The notes under the pieces: model-generated
The model's input: the letters and a program-made list of their open reading frames with translations, nothing else
Databases searched by the model: none
What the model was told of the DNA's origin: nothing
Part shown: one piece after another, positions 31,773-43,190 of the stretch
Layout: the number at the start of each line of letters is the position of its first letter
Position numbering within the stretch: the stretch's first letter is position 1
Position numbers and translations under genes: made by a program
Source: Acestrorhynchus altus
Taxonomy: Eukaryota; Chordata; Actinopteri; Characiformes; Acestrorhynchidae
NCBI GenBank assembly: GCA_034509495.1
Contig: CM067523.1
Location: 18,021,879-18,085,878 of the forward strand
Length of the DNA stretch: 64,000 bases
Direction of reading: 5' to 3'

Positions 31773-32125
31773 TCAGATTGCAATGAATTTCAGAAGGAAG
31801 ACAACACTTACATATACAGAAATCGTATCTCTCAGTATGGCTTTGGGTATAATGTAACATGCCAGACATCTCTGCATGGAGTTGTAGAGGTTCTTAATTG
31901 TGTCCTGTGATGATCCATCCCATGCAGCTTGAATGTTCTCACTCAGTTCTACATATTGTGCGATAGGGATGGAGCGTCCAATAGTGTCCCACACATTTTC
32001 AATCAAGAGATAGGTCTGGAGATTCGACTGACCACGACATAGTATCTTGTCTTCAAGATGAGCTCTTGAGATGGCAGAAGTATGCGGATGAGTGTTGTCC
32101 TGCTGAAGCATGTGTTCAGAGAAAA
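31773..32125 (-). pseudogene. Tc1-like transposase, C-terminal fragment
   Basis: Minus frame from 32111: MLQQDNTHPHTS holds the second catalytic Asp at 32099-32097; LIENVWDTIGRS follows with the Glu 33 codons further on, slightly closer than the usual DD34E spacing. It ends with YNSMQRCLACYI. The same family is at 57.7 kb. Upstream of 32125 the frame is replaced by the palindromic element at 32132. Confidence 0.8.
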
Positions 32126-32131
32126 GGTAGC

Positions 32132-32325
32132 GCTAACGCCGGGTGATTTTCACCCACACAAGTTTTGTCATGTGATTTTCATTGTGTTGCTGCTGTCTGA
32201 GTTGCATGGGACCTTGGACAGCTTCAGGGCACTCAATGATGTCATTAATAGTATGATTGATTCCCTCCTCCCATTTGTGGTTTCTTCAAGAGGCGTGTGT
32301 TTGGGTGATTTTCACCCAGCGTTAG
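32132..32325. mobile_element. MITE-like inverted-repeat element
   Basis: GCTAACGCCGGGTGATTTTC (32132) and GTGATTTTCACCCAGCGTTA (32304-32323) form inverted ends. Each end also carries the palindrome GGGTGA-TTT-TCACCC. About 190 bp, no coding capacity, abutting the Tc1 fragment. The outermost CTAACG and CGTTAG recall piggyBac-like families ending next to TTAA, but no TTAA duplication is seen. Confidence 0.6.
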
Positions 32326-32329
32326 TGAT

Positions 32330-33359
32330 AGAGAGTATATTCTACCCTGTGTGTAGTGACTGCATGTAAGGCATAAAGTAAGTTAGAGTTGTCCCAGAAT
32401 TTGCATATAATCCTTAATTAGTATAATGACACAGAATAAATATCAATTGATGGTATTTTCCAAGAAAATTCTTATAATCAAAAGAATTTGATCATTTTTT
32501 CCCTTCTCAAAAAATGCCATTTTTTGTCTCTCTGTCCCACAGTTATAAGTGATGCAGGAAGACTGTGCCTTTACCAGACAGGGCTCACATGTCCCAGGAA
32601 TAAGGGGAAAAAAGACCAAGTTCCCAGCAGCGTTATATATTTTTTTTTTGTTAGGACATTACCTGTTAAGGATTAATTGATTTTCCAATGATATTTTTGA
32701 TTTTTTTTACAGGGTCATCCATGGTACCTTTTTTATGCAATGTTTTATGTTGTAAAATTAAAGAAGGGTTCCAAAACTTGTCATACAGTGTTGTACTTTT
32801 AAAATAAATTGTACAGTATGTTGGGCTGTCAAAGTGCCTGGAATAAAGACCAAAAGTGATTTGGCATCATACAAAACTGCACCTCAAACCGATGCCAGGC
32901 CTTCTGGATGTGTGACAATAAACCATTGATCTTGGTGCTGACCACAGTGCCCCGAGACTTTGATTTGTTGGTCATGTTCACCAAGATAAAAGTGGAATTC
33001 GTTACTCAAGATTTTATTTTGATGTTGTTTCACAAACCTCTAAAAGCCTATTAGCATGTTTAAAGTGTTTGCATCAAAAACATTCACTCTCCTCAAATCA
33101 GCTTTATTTTATTCCTCTCAAATGTTCTAAATCAAACTTTTTTTTTGTGTTCCTTCAATTGCAGCACACTGCATTCCAGCACATACCGGATGAACAAGAA
33201 ATGAAGCATTAGGCTAAAAAACAACCTGGAAGTAATGAACATTTGTCTCCAAACAGCGTTGCAGAAACAGTCCCACATTTCCCATCCATATTCCTCCCCG
33301 ATGCCTCTCTAGATGCAAATATATATTCATTTATGCAATAGTATCATATCTCCATTCTC
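32330..33359. other. no gene seen
   Basis: AT-rich. 32850-32990 looks like a piece of an old dispersed repeat (GCACCTCAAACCGATGCCAG) that I cannot assign. Confidence 0.45.
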
Positions 33360-33720
33360 TATTCATCTAAAGTTCACTCGAGTTTGCACCGTTGTTAGCG
33401 AAACGTATTCATAGTGATTTGGCGGTAAAATAGAAAGGCCTGGAACAACATATGTATGCAATATTTCAGTGGCGAGCTGAATAGGAATTGATGCGATGCC
33501 ACCCCATGCAATTGAACACCAAATTCCTTCCCACATTCCACTAATTCTTTTTTTTTTTTCCTGGTGTGTTTGTGAGTGGCTGGGCTTCATGCAGAGCAAA
33601 AATCAATTTGCCATCTCAGATTGTCATATTCCCCCTCACCTACCCGCCTGCCTGCAATTATTGTCTCCCAGCCACTTCTTGCTGAGAAAGGCTCCCCTGA
33701 GTGGCAATCCATTTTTTTAT
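33360..33720. promoter_or_regulatory. candidate conserved non-coding element
   Basis: High-complexity, repeat-free block just left of a CA microsatellite (GCACCGTTGTTAGCGAAACG, TATGCAATATTTCAGTGGCG, CATGCAATTGAACACC). Texture as for the other candidates; open frames of 78 codons (minus) and 123 codons (plus, running into the CA repeat) have no domain. Confidence 0.3.
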
Positions 33721-33735
33721 AAGCAGACAAACCCC

Positions 33736-33737
<2 letters not shown>

Positions 33738-33793
<56 letters not shown>

Positions 33794-33850
33794 AAAACAC
33801 ACGCACACACACACACACACACACAGATAAACACATAGACACACACATGC
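33738..33850. repeat. (CA)n microsatellite
   Basis: Long CA array with ACGC and AAAA interruptions. Confidence 0.95.
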
Positions 33851-34109
33851 ACAGACTAGAAGATTAGAGTCAGGTCCTAGTGACCCTGCCATATGAAAGA
33901 CAGAAAGAAAGATGAGGAGAAAGAGTTGCTACCATCTATCTCCAGCAAAGGAGGATGGAGAGAGGAGCGTTCTAGGGTTGCAGCTCTCAATTATTTTTGG
34001 TAATCAGGCATTCTAGTGGTTATTTTTCTCAATGAATCGAGTCATTGGATAAGAAATACATTTGCTTTATGAAAGAGTAAAAGTGAATTATTTTTTAAAT
34101 GACAGGCTG

Positions 34110-34465
34110 TGGTCCATCTGTTTTCCTCCTTTCACCCTGATCTTCAATGGTCAGGACTCCAGAGGACTACCACATTTTCAGCACTGCGCTGCAGTGACAC
34201 TGATATGATGGTGGTGCATCAGTGTGAGTTGCGCTGGTATGAGTGGATCGGACACAGCAGTGCTACTGGACTGTTTAAACAATGTGTCCACTCTATTAAA
34301 CACTTCTACTTTGTTGCTCCACCTTGCAGTCAGAGAAAAAAGCTCATGTGCACAGTTTGTGTTGGTCAACCTCTAGTCCTTCATCAGTGCTCACAGGACG
34401 CTGTTCTCAGGACACTGTTGACAGGATATATTCTCAGTCCAGCAGTGATACTGAGGGGTTAAAAC
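34110..34465. repeat. interspersed repeat shared with 51.7, 57.7 and 59.0 kb
   Basis: Contains CTTCAATGGTCAGGACTCC (also near 51693), GAGTGGATCGGACACAGCAG (also near 57695) and AACCTCTAGTCCTTCATCAG (also near 59026). It is non-coding. I remember it as abundant in otophysan fishes, where it has a paired-arm structure, but I cannot name the family. Confidence 0.65.
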
Positions 34466-34509
34466 ACAATAGCACACATTTCTCTCAGTTCAGATGCCAC
34501 TTCAGTACC

Positions 34510-34800
34510 TCAGAGCAACCCATGTATGTATACAGCTGACCATGAGGGTTCACAGTATAATTTATATTTTCTTCCATGAAGTAAAAGGGAATTACAGTCA
34601 CTAACTGTAGCTAAGAGCTTTTCAGTTCTTGTTTGAAGGATTTTCATCCATTCTTCCTTGCAAAAGTCTTGCAGTTCTGCGAAATTCATGGGCCGCCTTG
34701 TATGCACTGCTCTTTTGAGGTCCATCAACAGATATTCAATTATATTCCAATCAGGGGACTGTGAGGGCCATGGAAAAATCATCAGCGGCACCTTATGAGG
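34510..34800 (-). pseudogene. Tc1-like transposase, C-terminal fragment
   Basis: Minus frame 34791-34510 begins with PLMIFPWPSQSPDWNIIEYL, which contains the catalytic Glu (NIIE), and continues MDLKRAVHTRRPMNFAELQD and FCKEEWMKI, the usual Tc1 C-terminus. The upstream catalytic part is missing. Confidence 0.85.
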
Positions 34801-35789
34801 TGGTCTATTGTGGATTTTGAGGTGTGTTTAGGTTAAGTATGCATTTGTAGAAGCCATTCTCTTTGCAATATCACAAACACCCATTTTTCATCTAGGTAGC
34901 TGCTTACAAGAACCTATGGCGTTTTTGTTTTTTTGGGACAAGGTTAGAGGGGTCTTGGTGTTTAGAAAGCTTTGAAATTTGCATCACCTGTCCTTTTCCC
35001 TAATGATGATTGATTCTAGTTCTGAAACCTTGGTCAAAGTAATTTGAATGCTCAAATCTTCTAGAGTTCCCATATTTTTTAAGCTACTTCCTTCATTTTT
35101 CACTCTAAAACTGTACAAACCCAATTACCTATAGACCTGTTAATCGGTTAGGTGCCTATGTCACCTTACAAGGACTTTTTTTAATGTTTAATGTTTAATG
35201 TTTATTACTGAAACGTGTCTGAGTGAGATGCAATTTTAATTCTCTGTATGTTTTGTACATATAACATTGACACTAAAGCTGACTTTGGGTGCCCAAAATT
35301 TGGAGGCATATCATCAGATCTTGGTTTCTCACTCCTTTATGTGGGCTCTTTCTCTCTTGAGTAAATTTTGCATTTTTTTGCATTATAGAGCCATTACGGG
35401 AATGTGAGGACCATCTGTTCCACTGCGATGGTGTAAAAAGGCCCTGTGTCATCCCCTTTTACTCTCTCTTACAGAGTTTTACACTAATATGACTGGGGTC
35501 ACACTTTTGGAAAGAGGTCTCAGGATTACTGTATGAAATGACTAGTTGAGAAAGTAAATCAACATGATGGCTAGTTATGATGTCCAATTGGAGACTACGA
35601 TGCAACAATTTATATATAACTTTCTGTAAATGTAGTTAATTGTAACTCTGTTAACTAATTCTGTCTCATCAAGGTGGCAGTGCTTAGAGAGAGTGTGAAC
35701 GGCTTCAAGTAATGATGGGGGTTCCAAAATGTGGTGAAACAGTAACACCTTTATAAAAAAAGGACTAGACTGCCAGCTGTGCCAGCTTG
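34801..35789. other. no gene seen
   Basis: AT-rich; a short TTTAATG triplicate at 35179-35203. Nothing coding recognised. Confidence 0.5.
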
Positions 35790-36215
35790 AACAGGAGAGA
35801 TAGAGAGAATGAGAAATAGAGAGAGAAGTGGTAAGTGGTAGAGAGAGACAGAAAAAAGTAAACAGCAAGAGAGAGAAATGAAAATAGTAAATAAAAAAAA
35901 ACAAAAACAAAAAAAAAAAACAAAGAAAGAGAGAAATAGAGTACCAAGTGGTAGGAATAGGTAGTGGGACAAGGGAAAAGAGGAAAAGAGAGTGAGAGAG
36001 AAAAATAAGACAGAAGAGAGGGGAAATAAAGGGAATAGATAAAAAAGGGATAGAAAATAATTGTGCAAAGAGTAAAATGAGCGCGAGATAGAAAAAGAAG
36101 CAAAGACAGGACAAGACAGGACAAGGGGAATTAGGCAAAAGATAGCAAGGCAAAGAAAGAGAAAGAGAGGACAAATCAGAAGAGAGAACAAATAAGGTTT
36201 GGAGAGAGTAAGAAA
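35790..36215. repeat. purine-rich GAGA/GAAA tract
   Basis: About 425 bp of degenerate AG-rich sequence with an A-rich core at 35890-35930. Minus-strand frames of 226, 146 and 119 codons are pure Ser/Leu/Phe composition artefacts. Confidence 0.9.
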
Positions 36216-36536
36216 GCCTGTTTACACCTATCATACTGACATCTGTGTTTTGCATCCCAATAGTATCTGGATTTTTTACACTTGAATCGTGAAGCTTTAC
36301 ACAAAATTAAATTTAGTAGCATTGTTCAAGTTTTTCTGTCATTTTGTCAAAATGAAAATCCGACAGTACTCACGTACACTTGTTCACTCATTGACGATCT
36401 CCCGGCGACTGACAGCTTCTGCAGGTAGCATACGTATTAGAATCACCTACATACGTTCACCAAACCACGACTCCCTAGCTTCATTTTTTTTCCTCATGAA
36501 AAATTATGGTTGGATATTTTTGTAACATATATAAAT

Positions 36537-36555
36537 AAATATATATATATATATT
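36537..36555. repeat. (AT)n microsatellite
   Basis: About nine AT units. Confidence 0.9.
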
Positions 36556-36559
36556 TCTA

Positions 36560-37129
36560 CCAGAAGGCTCAGAGGAGCATGCAGAAAGTTTAATTCTGAC
36601 CAAAGTGGCAGCAGGTGGAAAGAAGGGAAAGCAAAACCTCAGCATCTGGAAAGTAGAACAAGGGATGGCTTTTTAAAGTCAGGTGTGGAATCAAAAGTGG
36701 AACCACACTTGTAGAACCAAATGTGGTTCTTCAATGGCATAGCAGATCCAAGAAGAGAGAATAAAAGTCTAACAAACTTCAGTTCCTGTGCTGAGAGACA
36801 CTGAAAGTAGATTCACAGATTCAACGTTATTCAATATCTTGGCTGGTTTTACTTCTTTTATTTCTAAATTCATGGACGTATCAATGCTTTTACTTGAAAA
36901 TGCAGGCTTTGTGTCTGCATGCTTGTATCAGGCCTGATCTACCTCTGCCACGGGCACACATCACCATAACAGCACATAGTATGTTCTGACATTTTTATTA
37001 AGTTATTTACAATCAAAAATAATCACACTGGGTCCTCTTCCACCAACAAACAAGCAAATAAATCACAGGTTTAATCGAATTCCACCATGCCCAACTGGAA
37101 GGGTTTTGACATTAGACCACATATCTTAC
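36560..37129. other. no gene seen
   Basis: No recognisable repeat or coding signal. It lies downstream, on the minus strand, of the candidate exons at 37.1-37.8 kb. Confidence 0.5.
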
Positions 37130-37386
37130 CTTAACTCTCTTTCTGCCATCATAAACAAAGCATACTTTATCCCGGTGAGGTTCAGCTGAGAGGAGATGGA
37201 TGGATTCAGGGAAGTGTATCAGACGAAGGACACACAGGCAGTGTATGTTCATATTGTACCGAGGTGACCTGCTGTAAAGAAGACCCCAGGGGTCTTCCAG
37301 CACAGGCTGAAGGTAAAGTGTTGTGATGCATGGCAAGCAGAGGCGTGCAGATGTCCCATTCAGTGTAATGAAAAACTGTAGCTCAT
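37130..37386 (-). other. candidate exon B, minus strand (unproven)
   Basis: The minus frame is open for about 86 codons from an acceptor-like CACAAAACAGAG (the AG at 37388-37387) to a strong donor (AAG followed by GTAAGATATG, intron side from 37129). It includes GLLYSRSPRYNMNIHC and KVCFVYDGRKRV. The pattern G-x-x-YS-x-x-P-x-Y-x-x-N-x-x-C with a later YDG loosely recalls a CUB domain but is too short, so I do not assign one. Confidence 0.2.
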
Positions 37387-37493
37387 CTCTGTTTTGTGAA
37401 AATTTTATTTTTCTATGTGTGTAAAGAGTCATTTATTAATTTACTTCCTTTCCCATTCTCACCCACTACCTGGGAGTATCACACAATGCTACC

Positions 37494-37770
37494 AGCACTG
37501 GGAAGGTGTTGGATAACATTGCATCCATCAAAACCACTTCTTATGAAACTGCTGATGTAAGGCTGAATGGTGGGTTTTCCATATGGGTATAACGTGGCAC
37601 AGAGCACTGACAGCCCAGTTTTCTCAGCACTGCTATCCATGCTTGGGGCCACAGAACTGTACGAAGGGTGGGCTACAAGATGTTCCACATTTGCATGGTT
37701 TCGTGTCACAGCATCCAGGGCCTGATCGAGTTTGCTTGTTTGTTTATGTGGATTCCAATGTTATCTGGCT
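37494..37770 (-). other. candidate exon A, minus strand (unproven)
   Basis: The minus frame is open from about 37770 to a stop at 37481-37479. Protein-like stretches include NHANVEHLVAHPSYSSV and LYPYGKPTIQPYISSF. If spliced at GCTG followed by GTAGCA (about 37494) to 37386, it would join exon B in frame across an intron of about 107 bp, a normal size for fish. The donor is mediocre and no protein family is recognised. Confidence 0.18.
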
Positions 37771-38019
37771 AAAGTCATTGTCTAATAACTGCACTTCTAT
37801 ACTGATGTTACCAAAGACCCAACAGCACTGTATTAGAGAGTCATCACTTTACAGGGTTAAAGTTATCCCAAGACTTTTCCCCCAAAAACTTGTTTGTGTG
37901 CACAGGGAAGCATATTTTCGGCAGAGATGTGATCTTATCAGCTTGTTAGTTTAGAGTGACTGCCATGACTCTCAGATGTTCAAAAGCTCGTGTGCTATTT
38001 CGCCGTTCGATCAGAGTGC

Positions 38020-38380
38020 GGGTGTGGGATTCACAGATTCATCCGGCTCTTTTGATCACGATCAGTCCCAACCAACAAAGCCGGAGAAGGGCATCACAGG
38101 CACCTAATAAACAGCCCGCTCAGAAGCCTACCTGAGGAGCCCCGCCAGCATCTGATAGAGTGTGTGTGTGAGTGTGTGTGTGTGTGCGCGCATGCTTATC
38201 ATATCCCTGCACTCTGCTCTGTCAATTGGCTGAACCTTTAAATCTCCCCATGCCTGGCCCCTGCCTTTCATTCTTCCCCCAGCACCTCATTTGAGATTCA
38301 AGATCCAGACTTTAAATTTTATTACAGGCAGTTATTAAAGGGAGTGAAAAAGGCAGGAGGTGGAGATTAAGAATTAAAAA
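38020..38380. promoter_or_regulatory. candidate conserved non-coding element
   Basis: Motif-dense sequence (TTTTGATCACGATCAGTCCC, CACAGGCACCTAATAAACAG, AAATTTTATTACAGGCAGTT) split by a GT repeat at 38158-38190. No coding signal. Confidence 0.25.
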
Positions 38381-39649
38381 TGAGGAGAGAAAAGTGGCAC
38401 ATTTATTCATTGTTTGAACAAACACACAGTGTGATTAAAAGACAGTCAAGAATAGGAGAAGTGTCATTGTGGCAGTGCTCTCACATTATTACCAATCACC
38501 GTCCAGGCCTCCACGCTGCCCTACCCTCCACATACACTCGCACCTCCACCCATCCTCCAACATCAGCTAGGCTGTGATAGTCTTCTGATAATGCTTCCCA
38601 AAATACTGAAAGTCTGGGAATACAGTGGGGACTGTCCAATAGCATACAGGCAATTGTCAGAATAAAGAAAGGGAAGAAAACAGGGCTGACCTGCAATTAA
38701 CACACAGTGCCTTTCTGATAATCAGGAGCAGCGAAAGTTTGTTTTAAAAGTGTTTAATTATTTTGACTAATTTTCTCATTTCAGAACACAAACGACTAAA
38801 ATGTTAGCATTTTAGCAAATGATAAAATGAGTCCATAAATATTGAATATCCATAAAATATTCATAATTTAATGTTTTTTCCAAGAATTTTCTAATATTGT
38901 TCTAGTGCTCTGCTCGGGACAGAATTGTTAATCCACCCACGTGCTCCCACCAGAGTTTAGATAGATTGACACACTTTAATTTGCCAAACATTAGACAAGT
39001 ATTTGTAGTATTTATAATATATATTTACATTATTGTTATTTTCAGGAGATCTTGTGTTACTCCTTGTCTTCATTTAAGATGTAAATATTAACAGAATTGA
39101 AATATTTGTATTTTCTTGAGCTGAAAACACAATAATTGTGTTTGCAAAATTATGCAAAGTATGCAAAGTAATGATTAGATTGACAGATATATTAACAATA
39201 ATAAGTTGTTCAAATTACTTGGCAGTGGTCCAAAAAAAAATAAAAACAACCAAAAAAAATTAGAATGTTTATTCTAAATTTGTGTGAGCAACGAAAGAGA
39301 GCAAACACCCCCTCCCTTCTCATTTCCCCCTATATCCCAATATCTGGGTCAGTGACGTCATCAGCCCTGCCCCCTCTTGCTGATCAGTTGGAGTCTGTAT
39401 ACAGATTGAGCATATACTTGTGGACAGAGCAGTAAACATGCACTGGAAACTCCTTTGGCATTTAAATTGGGATTTAGTTCTGTTATAAATAAATACATTT
39501 TAGGTGTATTTTGAGGTGGATAGCTAATAATGCATCAGACAACAATGAGATCTTACCAGTACGCTGTTTAGATTGGGAAGTCTTGTAGTTTTTTATACAT
39601 TACACACAAAAAAGTTATGGACATTTGGCTTTTGGGTAAAATTTCAGGA
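38381..39649. other. no gene seen
   Basis: AT-rich. 39340-39380 (CAGTGACGTCATCAGCCCTG) contains a perfect CRE-like TGACGTCA, noted under findings. Nothing coding. Confidence 0.5.
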
Positions 39650-40490
39650 TGAACCTAAAATGCACTGTAAGCTTTACAGGTGGAATTATTGTGACCTTCT
39701 CTAAATGTTTGAATGCACCTGTCCAACTGTTCAATGTTTCAGTACTTTTTGCACAACTTACTGCTCTTAATGGCAAAATTCACAAGATGATCCATGAATG
39801 AATGAATGAATCGACCAAATACATTTCCTGGTTCAATTAGAACTGGTATATAAACCGTCCTCATCATGCTGCAAGGTGACAATTAACAATTCATCAACAA
39901 TACCTCATCATTGCAAAGCTTTAAACAGGATGTTTACATCCTGAGTGTCACAGAGTGTCATCAGCAGGTTGCAACAGAGATACAGAAAGACTGGAAGAGT
40001 CACAGAAAGGCATAGAAGTGGACGTCCTTTGGCCACATCCCACAATGATGACCACTTCATTGTGAACAGCGGCCCGTGAAACTGATGATGAATGCCACAC
40101 AAGCCCATACTACTTGAATAACATCATTAATCCAGTTATTGTGTCCATGCATGAACAACCCAGGGCTAATTTTATCTTCATTGAGGTTGCATTATTAGGG
40201 AACAGCTGCTGGACACTGGACACTCCTCAAACGGAGAGGCCTGCACTTTCTACAGACCTGAACCCCATAGAAAACCTCAGCTGAGTCATTGTGTGGAGGT
40301 TTGTAACCTCAACAACCTGAGGCCCTTCAAGAAGAGTGGGATGCCATGCCTCAGCAGACAATAAGTCAACTTCTGAACAGCATGAGACATTGTTGTCAAG
40401 CTGTAATTGATGCTCAAGGACACATAGGTTATTGAGACATTTTTGTGGATTAAAGTATGTCAAACTATAAAAACATCCTGCGAAATTAGC
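39650..40490 (+). mobile_element. Tc1-like transposon, decayed
   Basis: Plus-strand remains include a DLNPIEN-like stretch at about 40255-40280 (ACCTGAACCCCATAGAAAAC) with the catalytic Glu codon, and QLLNSMRHCCQAVIDAQGHI at about 40370-40430, the typical end of one Tc1 family. The left side has CAGTACTTTTTGCACAAC (39741), a likely part of a terminal repeat. An (AATG)n run lies at 39794-39811. Confidence 0.75.
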
Positions 40491-40711
40491 CTTGGGTTGT
40501 ACTACAGATATTATCTCAAAGCATTAATGTGACTGCATTACTTGTTATCAGCATTAGCTTCACACTTCCCAAAAAGCAAAAAGCTTCAAACATTTTGTGG
40601 GTGGAGAGGGTTGTGTAAATGTTATTTTTATCAAGCAGTTCGTTTTACCCCCACTTGGTCCACTCTGCTGCTCCTTTTCTGCTGTGATAGAGTATGCCAT
40701 ATTTTGAGGTG

Positions 40712-40752
40712 AAGAGAGAGAGAGTGTGTGTGTGTGTGTGTGTGTGTGTGGT
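40712..40752. repeat. (GA)n(GT)n microsatellite
   Basis: Short GA run followed by GT units. Confidence 0.9.
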
Positions 40753-41031
40753 ATGAGTGTGTTTTGGCAGAGATTTAACATCATCCTCAGTGAGAGATGT
40801 ACCCAAATCCAGTGAAGAGCCAGGCTTTTTTGCGGCAGGTCTGTGGAGTCCTGCAGTGAGAGCAGCGTTGGGCCGAGCTCTGAAACTCACTCAGGCGGAA
40901 AATAGAGGCTGAGGCCGAATCTGTCCCACCAACGAGTAGCTCATGATCTTTTTTCTTTTTTACACCCAGCCCCTAAAAATTAACTGTGGAATGATGTTAA
41001 CTGGAGTGAGAGCTATATGCTCAGCTTCAGT

Positions 41032-41043
41032 GCTCTCTCTCTC

Positions 41044-41089
<46 letters not shown>

Positions 41090-41104
41090 TCTACATCTCT
41101 CTGT
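41032..41104. repeat. (CT)n microsatellite
   Basis: About 30 CT units with minor interruptions. Confidence 0.95.
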
Positions 41105-41519
41105 AAGGATTTCAGGCTTTGGGGACTAGTCGAAGAATAAAGAAGGTCATTTTGAAAATTCGAGACAGTTGTTGGCACAGATAAGATTGTTTTGTCAACA
41201 CTACACTGCTAATTCAAGTTCACAAACAAGATGGACTGTCCAGGCCTTTGAGAGGTAGACACACTCTCTGAAGCTTAGATTGACTGCTAACCATGCTCTC
41301 ATTTAGTCGGGAAATGTGCAGCAGAAAAAGAAGGAGCTGAGCACCTATTTGATTGAGAGCGTGAAGGGGGGCTTAGCCAGATCGTTTTACTCCACTTCCA
41401 GACACAGATGCTTGAGTGCTTGTTTATTTCATTTAAAATATTTGTAAGCACAACACAAGCAAATGGCCTGCCTTTGCCTTTTTCTGGTGTTTGGGTATCT
41501 ACTGACATTACAGACAGGA

Positions 41520-42425
41520 GTAGATCTGCGTATATCCTGCATATATCTTCTGACTATGTTCCAAAGCTTCTTCTGGGTGTGTCTGGGAGAGTATCGGTGG
41601 TTGATTTGTATGATGTATTCTGGGAATGTGTCAGAGAAGGGGTTAAACCTGTCAACACGTTTAATCTTTATTGGCAAAAAGAGGGTCCTTGGAGACCCCT
41701 GAATTGGAGACCATTTGCTTTGTTGAACACTGATTATAAGATTTTATCTCTATGTTTAGTTAACAGCCATATGAAGGATCTGTCCTTCACAGAGCACATG
41801 ATCACTAGAAAAAACTGTGTTATGTTCAAGGTTCCCAGATAGCATAAAAGAATTCAGCAAGCTCAGCTGATCAATGGCAGTACTAGCTGAGACTTGGCCC
41901 GGATATGGATTATACATTCGTTAAAGTAGTTTGGGCCAATTCCCATATTTTCCAGCATGTTGGCAAAAGCAGCTCCAGACATTCCCATATTCTACCATAT
42001 TATGCTGCTTAAGGAGCAAGGAATCTGTGGGTCCTCTCTCTCCGTGGGTCTCCACTTATATTGATGACATGACAGTTTATCAAAACATTAAGGTTGTTCA
42101 GGTTTTATCTCACTCTCTTTTATCTGAGTCTCTAGTGGAGAGAGTGTGCACCAAATTGCCTCAGTGGAAATGGTTGCTACCTCGTTTGTCCTACACAGGA
42201 AGGGTGTTGGCGGCTAATAACATTGGTGAGTCCATTTTGTGGCACAGGCTTAAGTGTCTAACAGCCATCTTCAGCCTGTTCAGGCCAACACTGGATTCGA
42301 TCATCTGTCCTATACCTGCTGATACAAAGGGCAAGGCCTGGCTGAAATTAAGTCCAGGTCCATGGCTTTTCATGGCCCAGAGATTGTTGTTCCATTGAGC
42401 ACTTGTTCAAAGGCAAACTGCAATT
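41520..42425 (+). mobile_element. L1/Tx1-like LINE fragment
   Basis: Plus strand. 41675-41790 reads WRPLNWRPFALLNTDYKILS, an RT block of L1/Tx1-type elements. 42050-42080 reads YIDDMTVY, the catalytic motif, where the usual Ala is Ile but both Asp residues remain. 42150-42250 reads WLLPRLSYTGRVLAANNI and LWHRLKCL, the C-terminal region after RT. The end at about 42395 has AQRLLFH. Palm segments between 41850 and 42040 are compressed, so part of RT is deleted. Probably 5' and 3' truncated. Confidence 0.8.
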
Positions 42426-42639
42426 GTACTTTCAAGATGGGCTGGAGGAAGAAGGTTTGATAAGCACTTGTTCCGTATGACTACACCAGACGTTGCATTA
42501 GTGCATCTCCAATGCTGGAAGTGAGGGTTGAAGAGACTACTGATGTGCACTCAATGACTAAAAATAAAGCACGTAGATAGAATTGTTGCAAAAATGAGAA
42601 GTTTAATGCAACACTTAAATGCCTTGAACTTGACAGTGA

Positions 42640-43190
42640 TCCACCGTCACCTTTATTTGCAGCATTGTCAGAAACAAGAAACCTGGACTGCTGGAACCAT
42701 GTCATCTGATGACAATCATATTCAAGTATGGAGGCCTCATAATGAGTGCTTCAATCCTGCCTTTGCTGTGGAGTGACACACTGCCCAAACCGCTGGTGAG
42801 ATGAACAGGGGAATCATCACATACAACAGTTACTCACCCCTAGCACTGATACGAGCGACACTAACAGCTCAGTGATATGTGCATGACATCCTTGGCCACG
42901 TGTTGCCTCACAGAGCAGGGCTTTTAAATGGCATTTTCAGCAGGATAATGCTCCCACACACAGCAAGGGTTTTTCGAGGAACGTCTCTGCCAGATTACAA
43001 TGTGCACAGCCACCAGATTTACTGCCAATTTGGGAATTTATGGAAGCAGCTGTGATGCCATCTTTTTTTGCAAGAATTACAGGCCATGCTGCAACATCTG
43101 TGGGCAATGTGAGCAGGATATCAATCGGAACCTGTATGCCTCCATGCCCATCTCATCTTGTATCCAGATTTGATTATATATGGTATGAGG
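42640..43190 (+). mobile_element. Tc1-like transposase remnant
   Basis: FSQDNAPTHS at about 42935-42965 carries the second catalytic Asp (codon 42944-42946). DLLPIWEFMEAAV (43016-43058) is the degraded catalytic Glu region. Frames shift several times. Upstream 42690-42780 keeps WTAGTMSSDDNHIQVWRPHN, corresponding to the first Asp region. Confidence 0.7.

Noticed and set aside
35575..36255. Minus-strand frame of 226 codons rich in Ser, Leu and Phe
   Set aside because: Lies on a GAGA/GAAA tract; composition is that of the simple repeat, and three overlapping frames are open at once.
37250..37386. CUB domain in the candidate exon
   Set aside because: Some spacing fits (Gly...Tyr-Ser...Pro...Cys...YDG), but it is too short and lacks the hydrophobic strand pattern; not assigned.
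37583..37954. 123-codon plus frame
   Set aside because: Overlaps the more protein-like minus-strand stretch and has no domain or splice signals.
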